In this document: one piece after another, positions 1 to 8,081 of the stretch | Position numbering within the stretch: position 1 is the first letter of the stretch | How the letters are laid out: every line of letters begins with the position of its first letter | Source: an uncultured Bacteroides sp. | Lineage (GTDB): Bacteria; Bacteroidota; Bacteroidia; Bacteroidales; Bacteroidaceae | Direction of reading: 5' to 3' | Length of the DNA stretch: 12,771 nt | Assembly: GCA_934716785.1 (NCBI GenBank) | Contig: CAKUYM010000101.1 | Coordinates: 1-12,771, forward strand | The notes under the pieces: model-generated | What the model saw: only the letters and a program-made list of their open reading frames with translations | Told to the model about the DNA's origin: nothing | Databases searched by the model: none | Position numbers and translations under genes: made by a program

Positions 1-2180
1 TATGCTTACTCCTGCTATTTCTTATAGTCGGTTGCCAACACAATACAGACACAAGCCCTTCTGTATTAAAAGAAATTTGCCAAAGATTATTTCCTCGGCA
101 TGCACAGTCATTTCTATTCGAATTACTGACAGATTCTATTGAAACAGACCGTTTTATACTGGAATCGAGTCAAGGGAAAATACGGATAAAAGGAAACAAT
201 CGGAACTCTTTGGCTGCCGGTTTGAATCATTATCTGAAAAACTACTGTCACACCCATGTTTCCTGGTATGCCTCAGAGGCAGTAGAGATGCCAGATGTAC
301 TGCCGGAGATTCCTCAGCCAGTATATATTCGTGCCAAATGTGACAATCGTTTTTTTCTCAACTATTGCACATTCGGTTATACCATGCCCTATTGGAAATG
401 GCAGGACTGGGAACGACTGATAGACTGGATGGCATTAAACGGAGTCACCATGCCTCTTGCCATTACCGGCCAAGAATCTATTTGGTATAAAGTATGGACA
501 GACATGGGTTTGAGCGACGAACAGGTTCGCTCATACTTTACGGGACCAGCCCACCTTCCCTGGCATCGGATGTCCAACGTTGATTATTGGCAAAGCCCGC
601 TACCTCAATCCTGGTTAAAAGATCAGGAGGAATTACAAAAACGTATTCTCGAAAGAGAACGTGAGTTTGATATGACTCCTGTATTACCAGCATTCGCCGG
701 TCATGTACCTGCCGAATTAAAAACAATTTATCCGAATGCAAAAATCTACCAGATGAGCCAATGGGGCGGCTTCGATGAAAAATATCGCAGTCATTTTATC
801 GATCCGATGGACTCATTATACCAAGTCATTCAGCACCGTTTTCTGGAGGAACAAACCAAAGTATATGGTACTGACCATATCTATGGAATCGATCCTTTCA
901 ATGAAGTTGACTCTCCGGACTGGAGTGAGGATTTTTTAGCTAATGTTTCAAGCAAGATTTACGAGTCGATTCATCAAGTAGACTCAGCAGCCCAATGGTT
1001 GCAGATGACCTGGATGTTCTTCTATGACAAAAAGAAATGGACCCAACCTCGTATTCGCTCCTTTCTAAAAGCAGTACCGGATAACAAACTGATATTGCTC
1101 GATTACTATTGCGATCATACAGAGATTTGGAGAGAGACAGAAAAATACTATGGTAATCCCTATATTTGGTGCTATTTGGGCAATTTCGGTGGCAATACGA
1201 TGATAGCAGGCAATCTGAATGATATTGATTTCAAGATTAAACGGCTCTTCAAGGAAGGAGGAGACAATGTATATGGATTGGGAGCGACTCTTGAAGGCTT
1301 TGATGTAAACCCTCTTATGTACGAATTTGTATTTGATCGGGCATGGGACTATCCTGTCACTACCGATCAATGGATAACCACCTGGGCTATGTGCAGGGGA
1401 GGAGCCCAAGATGCCAATATCATCAAAGCGTGGAGAGCCATGCATCAGAAAATTTACACCAAACATGCTACATGCGGTCAATCTGTATTAATGAATGCAC
1501 GTCCCAGACTAACGGGAACTAAAAGCTGGAATACAAACCCGGACATACATTATGCGAATAACGACTTATGGCAAATATGGAAAGAATTACTAAAAGCCCG
1601 AAACATCAAAAAAAGTGATTTCCGCTTTGACGTAATCAATATCGGAAGACAAGTGTTAGGCAATTTGTTCTCCGAATATAGAGATCAATTTACCGTTTGC
1701 TATAATCGGAAAGATACAACAAGTATGAGAGAATGGAGTACCCGTATGGACAACCTCTTGCTTGACGTAGACCGTCTCCTTTCCTGTGATGCGACTTTAT
1801 CCATCGGGAAATGGTTGCAAGATGCCAGAGATTGTGGTACAACTGTTTCGGAAAAAGACTATTATGAAGAAAATGCACGCAGCATTCTGACTGTATGGGG
1901 GCAGCAGGGCACGCAACTGAATGATTATGCCAATCGGGGCTGGGGAGGGCTTACCCGAAGTTTCTACCGAGAACGTTGGAAACGGTTCACAGATGGAGCC
2001 ATTGCTGCAGTTTCGGAGAATAAGCCTTTTGACGAAGACAAATTCTACCAAGACATTACACAATTTGAATATAATTGGACATTACAGAAAGACTCTTTCC
2101 CTGTTGTCTCAAAGGAAGACCCTATTCAAATAGCAGACAGCCTTATCTTAAAATACAATATTTACTTTACTAAAGAATAG
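1..2180 (+). CDS. Alpha-N-acetylglucosaminidase lipoprotein (GH89, NAGLU-like), 5' end cut by window
   Basis: Predicted to remove terminal alpha-linked GlcNAc from glycans such as mucin caps or heparan-type chains, outside the cytoplasm. The frame is open from base 3 with no start codon before the hydrophobic stretch CLLLFLIVGC, so the start lies just upstream. That stretch ends in a lipobox (IVGC, Cys at visible residue 10), indicating a lipoprotein. Of 725 visible residues, about 20-100 resemble the NAGLU N-terminal domain, 105-445 the catalytic barrel and the rest the helical C-terminal domain. The motif DPFNE places a Glu at visible residue 301 (bases 903-905), and TLEGF places another at 431 (1293-1295). 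The spacing of 130 equals that between the catalytic Glu316 and Glu446 of human NAGLU, so both catalytic residues appear present. Length is close to human NAGLU (743). An in-frame TTG at 210 is not a plausible start, because it would remove the signal and N-terminal domain. Natural substrate is not readable from sequence. Confidence 0.96.
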   Translation, partial: CLLLLFLIVGCQHNTDTSPSVLKEICQRLFPRHAQSFLFELLTDSIETDRFILESSQGKIRIKGNNRNSLAAGLNHYLKNYCHTHVSWYASEAVEMPDVLPEIPQPVYIRAKCDNRFFLNYCTFGYTMPYWKWQDWERLIDWMALNGVTMPLAITGQESIWYKVWTDMGLSDEQVRSYFTGPAHLPWHRMSNVDYWQSPLPQSWLKDQEELQKRILEREREFDMTPVLPAFAGHVPAELKTIYPNAKIYQMSQWGGFDEKYRSHFIDPMDSLYQVIQHRFLEEQTKVYGTDHIYGIDPFNEVDSPDWSEDFLANVSSKIYESIHQVDSAAQWLQMTWMFFYDKKKWTQPRIRSFLKAVPDNKLILLDYYCDHTEIWRETEKYYGNPYIWCYLGNFGGNTMIAGNLNDIDFKIKRLFKEGGDNVYGLGATLEGFDVNPLMYEFVFDRAWDYPVTTDQWITTWAMCRGGAQDANIIKAWRAMHQKIYTKHATCGQSVLMNARPRLTGTKSWNTNPDIHYANNDLWQIWKELLKARNIKKSDFRFDVINIGRQVLGNLFSEYRDQFTVCYNRKDTTSMREWSTRMDNLLLDVDRLLSCDATLSIGKWLQDARDCGTTVSEKDYYEENARSILTVWGQQGTQLNDYANRGWGGLTRSFYRERWKRFTDGAIAAVSENKPFDEDKFYQDITQFEYNWTLQKDSFPVVSKEDPIQIADSLILKYNIYFTKE

Positions 2181-2181
2181 T

Positions 2182-2290
2182 AACGAAAGAGGGGGCATTT
2201 GACAAACAATGTGTTTCAAAACTTCGTTTTTTGAATATAACTTTTCGTTTTTCACAGAAAAGAAAGATTCCAAATGCCCTATCTTTGTTT
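2182..2290 (+). promoter_or_regulatory. Long inverted repeat enclosing two hairpins (possible structured leader or terminator)
   Basis: Left arm 2182-2201 and right arm 2271-2290 are inverted copies. GGGCATTTG (2193-2201) pairs perfectly with CAAATGCCC (2271-2279), and after a G-T pair and one mismatch AAAGA (2186-2190) pairs with TCTTT (2282-2286). The 69-base interior holds a 7-base-pair hairpin (TTCAAAA 2215-2221 with TTTTGAA 2229-2235) and a 6-base-pair hairpin (CTTTTC 2241-2246 with GAAAAG 2257-2262), so the RNA could fold as a three-way junction. A T-rich stretch follows the right arm, so a terminator for the upstream glycosidase gene is one reading; a regulatory leader for the permease operon is another. 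The inner hairpins are AT-rich and could be chance. No known riboswitch class was recognised. Confidence 0.45.
2280..2287 (+). promoter_or_regulatory. Possible Bacteroides-type -7 promoter box
   Basis: TATCTTTG matches the Bacteroides -7 consensus TAnnTTTG exactly and lies 40 bases before the permease start codon. No TTTG (-33 box) is found at the usual 19-21 base spacing, which weakens the call. A second, imperfect pair is TTTC at 2214-2217, 20 bases before TAACTTTT at 2238-2245. The box lies inside the right arm of the long inverted repeat, so a protein or fold acting there could affect initiation. A promoter here would start the permease-nagA-nagB-oxidoreductase operon independently of the glycosidase gene. 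Confidence 0.35.
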
Positions 2291-2327
2291 TGTTAATTAT
2301 AGAAGTTTTACTATAAAGGATTAATTT

Positions 2328-3644
2328 ATGGAGGAAAAACTATTTTCGGAAAGAAAAAAAACTTATTATATATCTTTGGCTATTCTGGCCGGTATGTTTT
2401 TTATATTCGGGTTCGTATCATGGGTCAATTCTATACTGATCCCATACTTCCGTATTTCCTGCGAACTTACCCATTTTGAATCCTATTTTGTAGCCTTTGC
2501 TTTCTATATAGCCTACTTTGTCATGGCCATTCCTTCGGGCATTCTATTGAAGAAAGTAGGATTTAAAAAAGGAATCATGTATGGCTTTATGCTGACTGCT
2601 TTGGGAGCCTTTATTTTTGTTCCGGCAGCTCTGGCACGACAATTTGAGATATTTCTCATCGGCTTGTTTTCTATTGGCACCGGCTTGGCTATTTTGCAAA
2701 CAGCTGCCAATCCTTATGTTACCATTATCGGTCCGATAGATAGTGCGGCACAACGTATCAGCATCATGGGAATCTGCAATAAAGTGGCAGGGATTATCTC
2801 CCCACTCATATTCGCCGCCCTTATTCTGAAAGCAAATGACAGCGAACTTTTTGCATTAATCGAATCCGGCACACTGGACGAAACGACCAAAAACGCCATG
2901 CTCAACGAACTGATACAGCGTGTCATTATCCCGTACATCATTTTAGGTATCATCTTACTGCTAACAGGTATCGGTATCCGCTACTCCGTACTACCGGAAA
3001 TAAATACAGACGAGCAGAATGCCACTGATGAGCAAGACAACAAACATACCGACAAAAAAAGCATTCTCGACTTTCCATACCTCATATTAGGTGCATTGGC
3101 CATTTTCTTTCATGTGGGCACACAGGTTATAGCCATTGACACTATTATCAATTACGCCAATTCTATGGGGATGGATTTGTTGGAAGCCAAAGTGTTCCCA
3201 TCTTACACATTGGGATGCACAATGATAGGATATATACTCGGCATCATCCTTATCCCTAAATATATCTCTCAGAAAAATGCATTAATAGGATGTACATTAC
3301 TGGGCTTGGCACTCTCATTCGGAGTGGTATGGGCAGACTTTGACATGACATTGTTCGGTCACCAAGCTAATGCCTCCATCTTCTTCCTGAATGCCTTAGG
3401 TTTTCCTAATGCCCTCATCTATGCAGGAATATGGCCTCTTTCTATTCATGGATTAGGCAAATTCACCAAGACAGGTTCCTCTCTGCTGATTATGGGATTA
3501 TGCGGCAATGCCATCTTACCTTTGGTATATGGCCACTTTGCCGACCAGTACAGTCTGCGTATCGGTTACTGGGTACTTATTCCTTGTTTTATTTATTTGG
3601 TATTCTTTGCTATCAAAGGACATAAAATCAACTCTTGGAGATAA
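2328..3644 (+). CDS. Sugar permease, MFS fucose/glucose-galactose type (NagP-like)
   Basis: A 438-residue inner-membrane transporter with about 12 hydrophobic segments, predicted to import a sugar by cation symport. The signature QTAANPYV (residues 124-131) is typical of the FHS family (FucP, GluP, NagP). A charged, Asp/Glu/Lys-rich cytoplasmic loop at about 223-247 separates the two six-helix halves, and the second half opens with FHVGTQVIAIDTI (261-273), a position where relatives carry a conserved segment. Being followed by nagA and nagB makes N-acetylglucosamine or a related amino sugar the most likely substrate; sequence alone does not exclude other hexoses. The ATG at 2328 is preceded by AAAGGA at 2315-2320. 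Spacing to nagA is 41 bases, with no clear promoter between, suggesting co-transcription. Confidence 0.9.
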   Translation: MEEKLFSERKKTYYISLAILAGMFFIFGFVSWVNSILIPYFRISCELTHFESYFVAFAFYIAYFVMAIPSGILLKKVGFKKGIMYGFMLTALGAFIFVPAALARQFEIFLIGLFSIGTGLAILQTAANPYVTIIGPIDSAAQRISIMGICNKVAGIISPLIFAALILKANDSELFALIESGTLDETTKNAMLNELIQRVIIPYIILGIILLLTGIGIRYSVLPEINTDEQNATDEQDNKHTDKKSILDFPYLILGALAIFFHVGTQVIAIDTIINYANSMGMDLLEAKVFPSYTLGCTMIGYILGIILIPKYISQKNALIGCTLLGLALSFGVVWADFDMTLFGHQANASIFFLNALGFPNALIYAGIWPLSIHGLGKFTKTGSSLLIMGLCGNAILPLVYGHFADQYSLRIGYWVLIPCFIYLVFFAIKGHKINSWR

Positions 3645-3657
3645 GTTTGGAGATAAG
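3634..3657 (+). repeat. 12-base tandem duplication across the permease stop codon
   Basis: Two adjacent 12-base units, CTTGGAGATAAG (3634-3645) and TTTGGAGATAAG (3646-3657), match at 11 of 12 positions. The first contains the permease stop codon TAA (3642-3644); the second is non-coding. This looks like a recent slippage duplication that has no effect on the protein. Confidence 0.85.
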
Positions 3658-3685
3658 ACTGAAGTAAGACATTAAAAATAAAAAG

Positions 3686-4873
3686 ATGGAAAGACTAATT
3701 ATTATCAATGGAAAAATAATACTCCCGACTACCATTGAAACCAATAAAATAATAATTTGCCGAAATGGCAAAATAGAACATATTGTATCCTCAAAAGCAT
3801 TTATGCCTCAAGCTGACGACCGGATCATAGATGCCAACCAACAATATGTCTCCCCAGGATTTATCGATATGCATGTTCACGGTGGCGGAGGTCACGACTT
3901 TATGGATGGAACCGTAGAAGCTTTTCTGGGAGTAGCGGAAACACATGCCAGATATGGAACAACAGCCATGGTACCTACGACACTGACCAGCACAAACGAA
4001 GAGCTAATGACTACCTTTGCCGTTTACCAAAAAGCCAAAAGCCTTAATAAGAAAGGTGCCCAATTTATCGGATTGCACTTAGAAGGTCCTTACTTCTCAC
4101 CTAAACAGTGTGGAGCACAAGACCCCAACCATTTGAAAACACCCCGACCGGATGAATATAACGCAATACTGAAAGCCTCACAAGATATCGTACGATGGAG
4201 CATTGCACCGGAACTGGCAGGAGCAGTTGAACTGGGGGAAAAGCTCAAAAGTTGCCACATCCTCCCATCCATCGCACATACCGATGCCATTTATGAAGAA
4301 GTGGTAAAAGCATACAAAGCAGGATATACCCATGTCACTCATTTATATTCGGCGATGTCGACCATCACCCGTAGAAATGCCTATCGCTATGCAGGTGTAG
4401 TAGAGGCAGCCTATCTGATTGATGATATGACAGTAGAAATCATTGCGGACGGCATTCATCTGCCCAAACCTTTACTACAATTCGTATATAAGTTCAAGGG
4501 GGCCGATAAAACAGCACTTTGCACAGATGCCATGCGAGGTGCGGGAATGCCGGACGGTGAATCCATATTGGGCAGCCTCACCAACGGTCAGAAAGTTATT
4601 ATTGAAGATGGAGTAGCCAAGCTTCCCGACCGTTCGGCATTTGCCGGAAGCGTAGCTACCGCCGATCGTTTGGTAAGAACCATGATAAATATAGCCGATG
4701 TACCCCTAATAGACGCTATCCGAATGATAACTCTCACTCCCGCCCGCATTCTGCATATAGATTCTCAGAAGGGGTCTTTGGAGGAAGGAAAAGATGCTGA
4801 CATCACTATTTTTGACAATCAAATTAACGTAACAACAACTATATCAAAAGGCCATGTTATCTACAATCAATGA
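3686..4873 (+). CDS. nagA: N-acetylglucosamine-6-phosphate deacetylase
   Basis: Cytoplasmic amidohydrolase that converts GlcNAc-6-phosphate to glucosamine-6-phosphate and acetate. The 395-residue length is normal for NagA. Visible motifs in order: PGFIDMHVHGGGG with His63 and His65; HLEGPY with metal-binding Glu133; SIAHTDA with His198; HLYSAM with His219; ADGIHLP with His258; CTDAM with catalytic Asp281; and the C-terminal GSLEEGKDADI (363-373), where the chain returns to the small beta domain. All the residues expected for activity are present, and the HxH pair suggests the two-metal type seen in Bacillus rather than the one-metal E. coli type. The gene overlaps the start of the next by 20 bases, implying translational coupling with the NagB-family protein. 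Confidence 0.96.
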   Translation: MERLIIINGKIILPTTIETNKIIICRNGKIEHIVSSKAFMPQADDRIIDANQQYVSPGFIDMHVHGGGGHDFMDGTVEAFLGVAETHARYGTTAMVPTTLTSTNEELMTTFAVYQKAKSLNKKGAQFIGLHLEGPYFSPKQCGAQDPNHLKTPRPDEYNAILKASQDIVRWSIAPELAGAVELGEKLKSCHILPSIAHTDAIYEEVVKAYKAGYTHVTHLYSAMSTITRRNAYRYAGVVEAAYLIDDMTVEIIADGIHLPKPLLQFVYKFKGADKTALCTDAMRGAGMPDGESILGSLTNGQKVIIEDGVAKLPDRSAFAGSVATADRLVRTMINIADVPLIDAIRMITLTPARILHIDSQKGSLEEGKDADITIFDNQINVTTTISKGHVIYNQ

Positions 4874-5639
4874 AACATATCTGTTTCAACAAGAGCTATT
4901 AACAGTCAAAATTTTCCCTTCTATCCAACAGATGGGAAAATGTGCTGCAACAGAAGTTACCGACAAAATATGTGAACTTCTAAAAGAAAAATCTGAAATC
5001 AATATGATTTTTGCTGCTGCTCCTTCACAAAATGAATTTTTAAGTCATCTTATTCAGAGTAAACGGATTGATTGGAGCAGAATTAACGCTTTCCACATGG
5101 ATGAATACATCGGCATTAACCCGGAAGCTCCACAAAGTTTCGGCAATTTTCTCCGGCAGCGTATTTTCGACAAAGTCCCGTTCAAGACAGTAAACTACCT
5201 GAACGGACAAGCAGAAAACCTTGAAGAAGAATGCAAACGCTATTCCGAACTGCTACTTCGTCACCCTGTCGATATTGTCTGTCTGGGAATTGGAGAAAAC
5301 GGACATATCGCATTCAACGATCCTGATGTTGCCAATTTTAACGATTCTCAATTAGTCAAAATCGTAACTCTCGACCCGATATGCCGCCAGCAACAAGTGA
5401 ATGAAAAATGCTTTGAGACATTCGATCTTGTCCCTGCTAAAGCACTGACCCTTACTATTCCAGCCCTATTAAAGGCAGACTGGATGTTCTGCATCGTACC
5501 TTTTAAGAATAAAGCCAATGCAGTATATAATACCCTTTATGGAGAAATTTCTGAAAAATGTCCGGCCAGTATATTACGCAAAAAAGAAAATTCTTGTTTA
5601 TATTTGGATCCTGAAAGTGCAGAACGAATAAACGTATAA
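4854..5639 (+). CDS. nagB: Glucosamine-6-phosphate deaminase family protein, divergent subgroup
   Basis: A 261-residue cytoplasmic protein of the NagB/6-phosphogluconolactonase fold, predicted to deaminate and isomerise glucosamine-6-phosphate to fructose-6-phosphate and ammonia. FHMDEYIGI (80-88) matches the NagB motif with the catalytic Asp (Asp83), and GIGENGHIAFNDP (145-157) matches the active-site loop with His151. Differences from E. coli NagB: Asn149 at the Asp141 position (also Asn in Bacillus NagB), Asp156 at the Glu148 position, and AAPSQNEFL (55-63) where the phosphate-binding loop TGGTP normally lies. From memory this variant forms a widespread subgroup in Bacteroidota and Planctomycetes, usually annotated as NagB. 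Its place directly after nagA, overlapping it by 20 bases, supports the amino-sugar assignment, but the true substrate is not settled by sequence. The start at 4854 keeps the family's first strand (LTVKIF). Confidence 0.85.
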   Translation: MLSTINETYLFQQELLTVKIFPSIQQMGKCAATEVTDKICELLKEKSEINMIFAAAPSQNEFLSHLIQSKRIDWSRINAFHMDEYIGINPEAPQSFGNFLRQRIFDKVPFKTVNYLNGQAENLEEECKRYSELLLRHPVDIVCLGIGENGHIAFNDPDVANFNDSQLVKIVTLDPICRQQQVNEKCFETFDLVPAKALTLTIPALLKADWMFCIVPFKNKANAVYNTLYGEISEKCPASILRKKENSCLYLDPESAERINV

Positions 5640-5644
5640 ATAAC

Positions 5645-6655
5645 ATGAAAAATATCTTATTTATCTTCATAGCATTCTTGTCTGTCAGTTTCAGACTATA
5701 TGCGCAAAATGTAATCAAAATAGGAATTATCGGGCTTGATACTTCCCATTCTACAGCTTTCACCGAACTATTGAACGGAGACTCTGATGATAAGTTTGTC
5801 AAAGAGTTTGAAGTTGTAGCAGCTTACCCTTATGGTTCAAAGACTATCCAGTCCAGTTACGAACGAATTCCCGGATATATAGAAGAGGTCAAGAAACATG
5901 GCGTAGAAATAACATCTTCCATCGCGGAATTGCTTGAGAAGGTAGATTGTGTCATGCTCGAAACAAATGACGGTAGAATCCACCTTGAACAAGCAATGGA
6001 AGTATTCAAATCCGGAAAGATATGCTATATCGACAAACCTATTGGAGCGACATTGGGACAAGCCATTGCCATTTACGAAATGGCGGAGAAATACAATGTT
6101 CCTATTTTTTCTTCTTCCGCACTCAGATATTCTCCACAAAACCAAAAGCTGAGAAACGAAGAGTTTGGTAAAATTTTGGGAGCCGACTGTTATTCTCCTC
6201 ACAAGATAGAACCGACTCACCCCGACTTTGGTTTTTATGGCATTCACGGAGTAGAAACGCTTTATACTCTTATGGGAACCGGTTGCGAGTCTGTCAACCG
6301 TATGTCTTCCAAAGATGCTGATATTGTGGTAGGTCGTTGGAAAGACGGGCGGATAGGTACTTTCAGAGGAATCAAAGAAGGTCCGGCCATTTATGGCGGT
6401 ACAGCTTATACTCCAAAAGGTGCAATAGCAGCAGGAGGATATGAAGGTTACAAAGTTTTGCTTGATCAAATACTCACTTTTTTCAAGACCGGAGTAGCTC
6501 CGATTTCGAAAGAGGAAACGATTGAGATATTCACTTTTATGAAAGCTTCCAATATGAGTAAAGAACAGAATGGCAAAATCATTACCATGAAGGAGGCATA
6601 TCGAGAAGGGCTGAAAGATGCACAGAAGCTAATTAAAACCCACAAATTAAAATAA
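5645..6655 (+). CDS. Exported Gfo/Idh/MocA-family oxidoreductase with a Sec signal
   Basis: A 336-residue protein beginning with a Sec signal peptide (hydrophobic residues 4-19, probable cleavage after LYA at 20), so it should act in the periplasm. The mature part opens with the Rossmann strand IKIGIIGLDTSHS (24-36), in which the usual GxGxxG loop is replaced by GLDTSH. DKPIG (130-134) is the variant of the family's EKP motif and supplies the expected lysine (Lys131). GIHGVET (199-205) supplies a candidate catalytic His201. Length is typical of short Gfo/Idh proteins. The family uses bound NAD(P) to oxidise, reduce or epimerise sugars, but the substrate here is unknown. It starts 5 bases after nagB and ends 3 bases before the next oxidoreductase gene, so the pair is probably co-expressed and may act together. 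Confidence 0.87.
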   Translation: MKNILFIFIAFLSVSFRLYAQNVIKIGIIGLDTSHSTAFTELLNGDSDDKFVKEFEVVAAYPYGSKTIQSSYERIPGYIEEVKKHGVEITSSIAELLEKVDCVMLETNDGRIHLEQAMEVFKSGKICYIDKPIGATLGQAIAIYEMAEKYNVPIFSSSALRYSPQNQKLRNEEFGKILGADCYSPHKIEPTHPDFGFYGIHGVETLYTLMGTGCESVNRMSSKDADIVVGRWKDGRIGTFRGIKEGPAIYGGTAYTPKGAIAAGGYEGYKVLLDQILTFFKTGVAPISKEETIEIFTFMKASNMSKEQNGKIITMKEAYREGLKDAQKLIKTHKLK

Positions 6656-6658
6656 CAC

Positions 6659-8065
6659 ATGAGGTATACATACAAACACATCGGGATTCTGGCCATCTCA
6701 TTAATAGTTGCTTCCTGTTCTTTTTCCCATAAACAGGCAAACAACAATCATGACAAAGATGTGAATCCAAACATAAAATTAGTGGTTCTCGACCCAGGGC
6801 ATTTTCATGCCAGTTTGTTGCAGAAGAATCCGCTGACCTCAGTGAATGACACAATTCGAGTATATGCACCCGAAGGATCGGAAGTCAAACAATATCTGAA
6901 TGATATAAATAATTATAACCAACGGGCAGAGAATCCCACATCTTGGAAAGAAGAAATATATATTGGAGACGATTATCTTTCCAAGATGCTTGCCGACCAT
7001 CAAGGAGACGTAGTTATGCTTGCCGGAAACAACCGGAAAAAAACAAGCTATATTCTGGAATCCATCAAAGCAGGATACAATGTGCTTTCTGACAAGCCTT
7101 TGGCCATTAACAAAAAAGATTTCGGCCTACTGGTTCAAGCATATCAATTGGCACAGGAAAGGAATTTACTCCTTTATGATTTGATGACAGAACGATATGA
7201 CATCCTGAATATCATCGAAAAAGCCTTGCTGAACAATCCGGATCTTTTCGGTCAACTACTAAAAGGATCTTTGAATGAACCGTCTGTCTTTATGGAAAGC
7301 GTTCATCATTTTTTTAAGAATGTGTCAGGCAAGCCGGTGATTCGTCCGGTATGGTATTATGACATAGAGCAACAAGGAGAAGGTATTGCGGATGTAACCA
7401 CTCACCTTATCGATCTGGTCAACTGGCAATGCTTCCCCAACGAAGCTATCCATTATCAGTCGGATGTAAAAGTATTGGAAGCCAAGCATTGGCCTACCCG
7501 CATTACATTACCTGAATTTTCGCAATCGACACAGGCGGACACCTTCCCCGCCTTCTTAAACAAATATATCAAGAATAATGTGCTGGAGGTTTTAGCGAAT
7601 GGTAGCCTAAATTATACAGTAAAGGGAATCCATATAGGCATGAAGGTTATTTGGAATTTCACTCCTCCAAGTGATGGCGGTGACACCTTTACCTCCCTTA
7701 AGAAAGGAAGTAAGGCTACATTGAAAACAATTCAGGACAAAGAAAGTGGTTTTGTAAAACAACTCTACATCCAAAGAAACGCAGCCTCTGATCATTCTGA
7801 GTTTGAGAACCAATTGCAAAAGGCAATCAAACAACTGCAAGCGACATATCCGTTCCTATCCGTCAAAAAGATGGATGAAGGGCTTTATCTGATTGATATT
7901 CCACAGGCGGACAGACTGGGACATGAAGCTCACTTCAGCAAAGTAGCAGAATCATTCCTTGGCTATTTGCATGATAAAAATATGCCGGAATGGGAAAATG
8001 AGAATACAATATCTAAATATTATATTACCACTACAGCTGTAGAATTGGCAAAGAAAGAGAAATAA
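6659..8065 (+). CDS. Gfo/Idh-like lipoprotein with Oxidoreduct_C domain
   Basis: A 468-residue lipoprotein: the hydrophobic N-terminus ends in the lipobox LIVASC with Cys20, followed by a polar linker. The Rossmann-like start KLVVLDPGHFHAS (40-52) lacks the GxGxxG loop of NAD enzymes and has two His residues instead. DKP at 145-147 (Lys146) and GIADVTTHLIDL (242-253; Asp245, His249, Asp252) correspond to the Gfo/Idh active-site motifs. The C-terminal half, including the VLEAKHWPTRI stretch (about 274-284), matches the 'putative oxidoreductase C-terminal' family (Pfam Oxidoreduct_C), recognised from memory. Function of this family is not established; a glycan-modifying oxidoreductase or lyase anchored in the envelope is inferred. 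It follows the previous oxidoreductase by 3 bases, and that protein shows a similarly altered dinucleotide loop. Confidence 0.85.
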   Translation: MRYTYKHIGILAISLIVASCSFSHKQANNNHDKDVNPNIKLVVLDPGHFHASLLQKNPLTSVNDTIRVYAPEGSEVKQYLNDINNYNQRAENPTSWKEEIYIGDDYLSKMLADHQGDVVMLAGNNRKKTSYILESIKAGYNVLSDKPLAINKKDFGLLVQAYQLAQERNLLLYDLMTERYDILNIIEKALLNNPDLFGQLLKGSLNEPSVFMESVHHFFKNVSGKPVIRPVWYYDIEQQGEGIADVTTHLIDLVNWQCFPNEAIHYQSDVKVLEAKHWPTRITLPEFSQSTQADTFPAFLNKYIKNNVLEVLANGSLNYTVKGIHIGMKVIWNFTPPSDGGDTFTSLKKGSKATLKTIQDKESGFVKQLYIQRNAASDHSEFENQLQKAIKQLQATYPFLSVKKMDEGLYLIDIPQADRLGHEAHFSKVAESFLGYLHDKNMPEWENENTISKYYITTTAVELAKKEK

Positions 8066-8081
8066 GAAAAACCGCATAGAC

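Noticed and set aside
1065..1481. A 138-codon open frame on the minus strand
   Set aside because: It lies opposite the catalytic domain of the GH89 gene and its translation resembles no known protein; an antisense shadow is the simpler explanation.
210..2180. TTG at 210 as the start of the GH89 gene
   Set aside because: The frame continues upstream to base 3 and encodes a lipoprotein signal and the NAGLU N-terminal domain.
2182..2290. A known riboswitch, such as the glmS ribozyme, before the permease
   Set aside because: I recognise no conserved core of any known class, only pairing arms.
5837..6469. A 210-codon open frame on the minus strand
   Set aside because: It lies wholly opposite the Sec-exported oxidoreductase gene, its translation shows no recognisable motif, and the plus-strand gene has clear family motifs.
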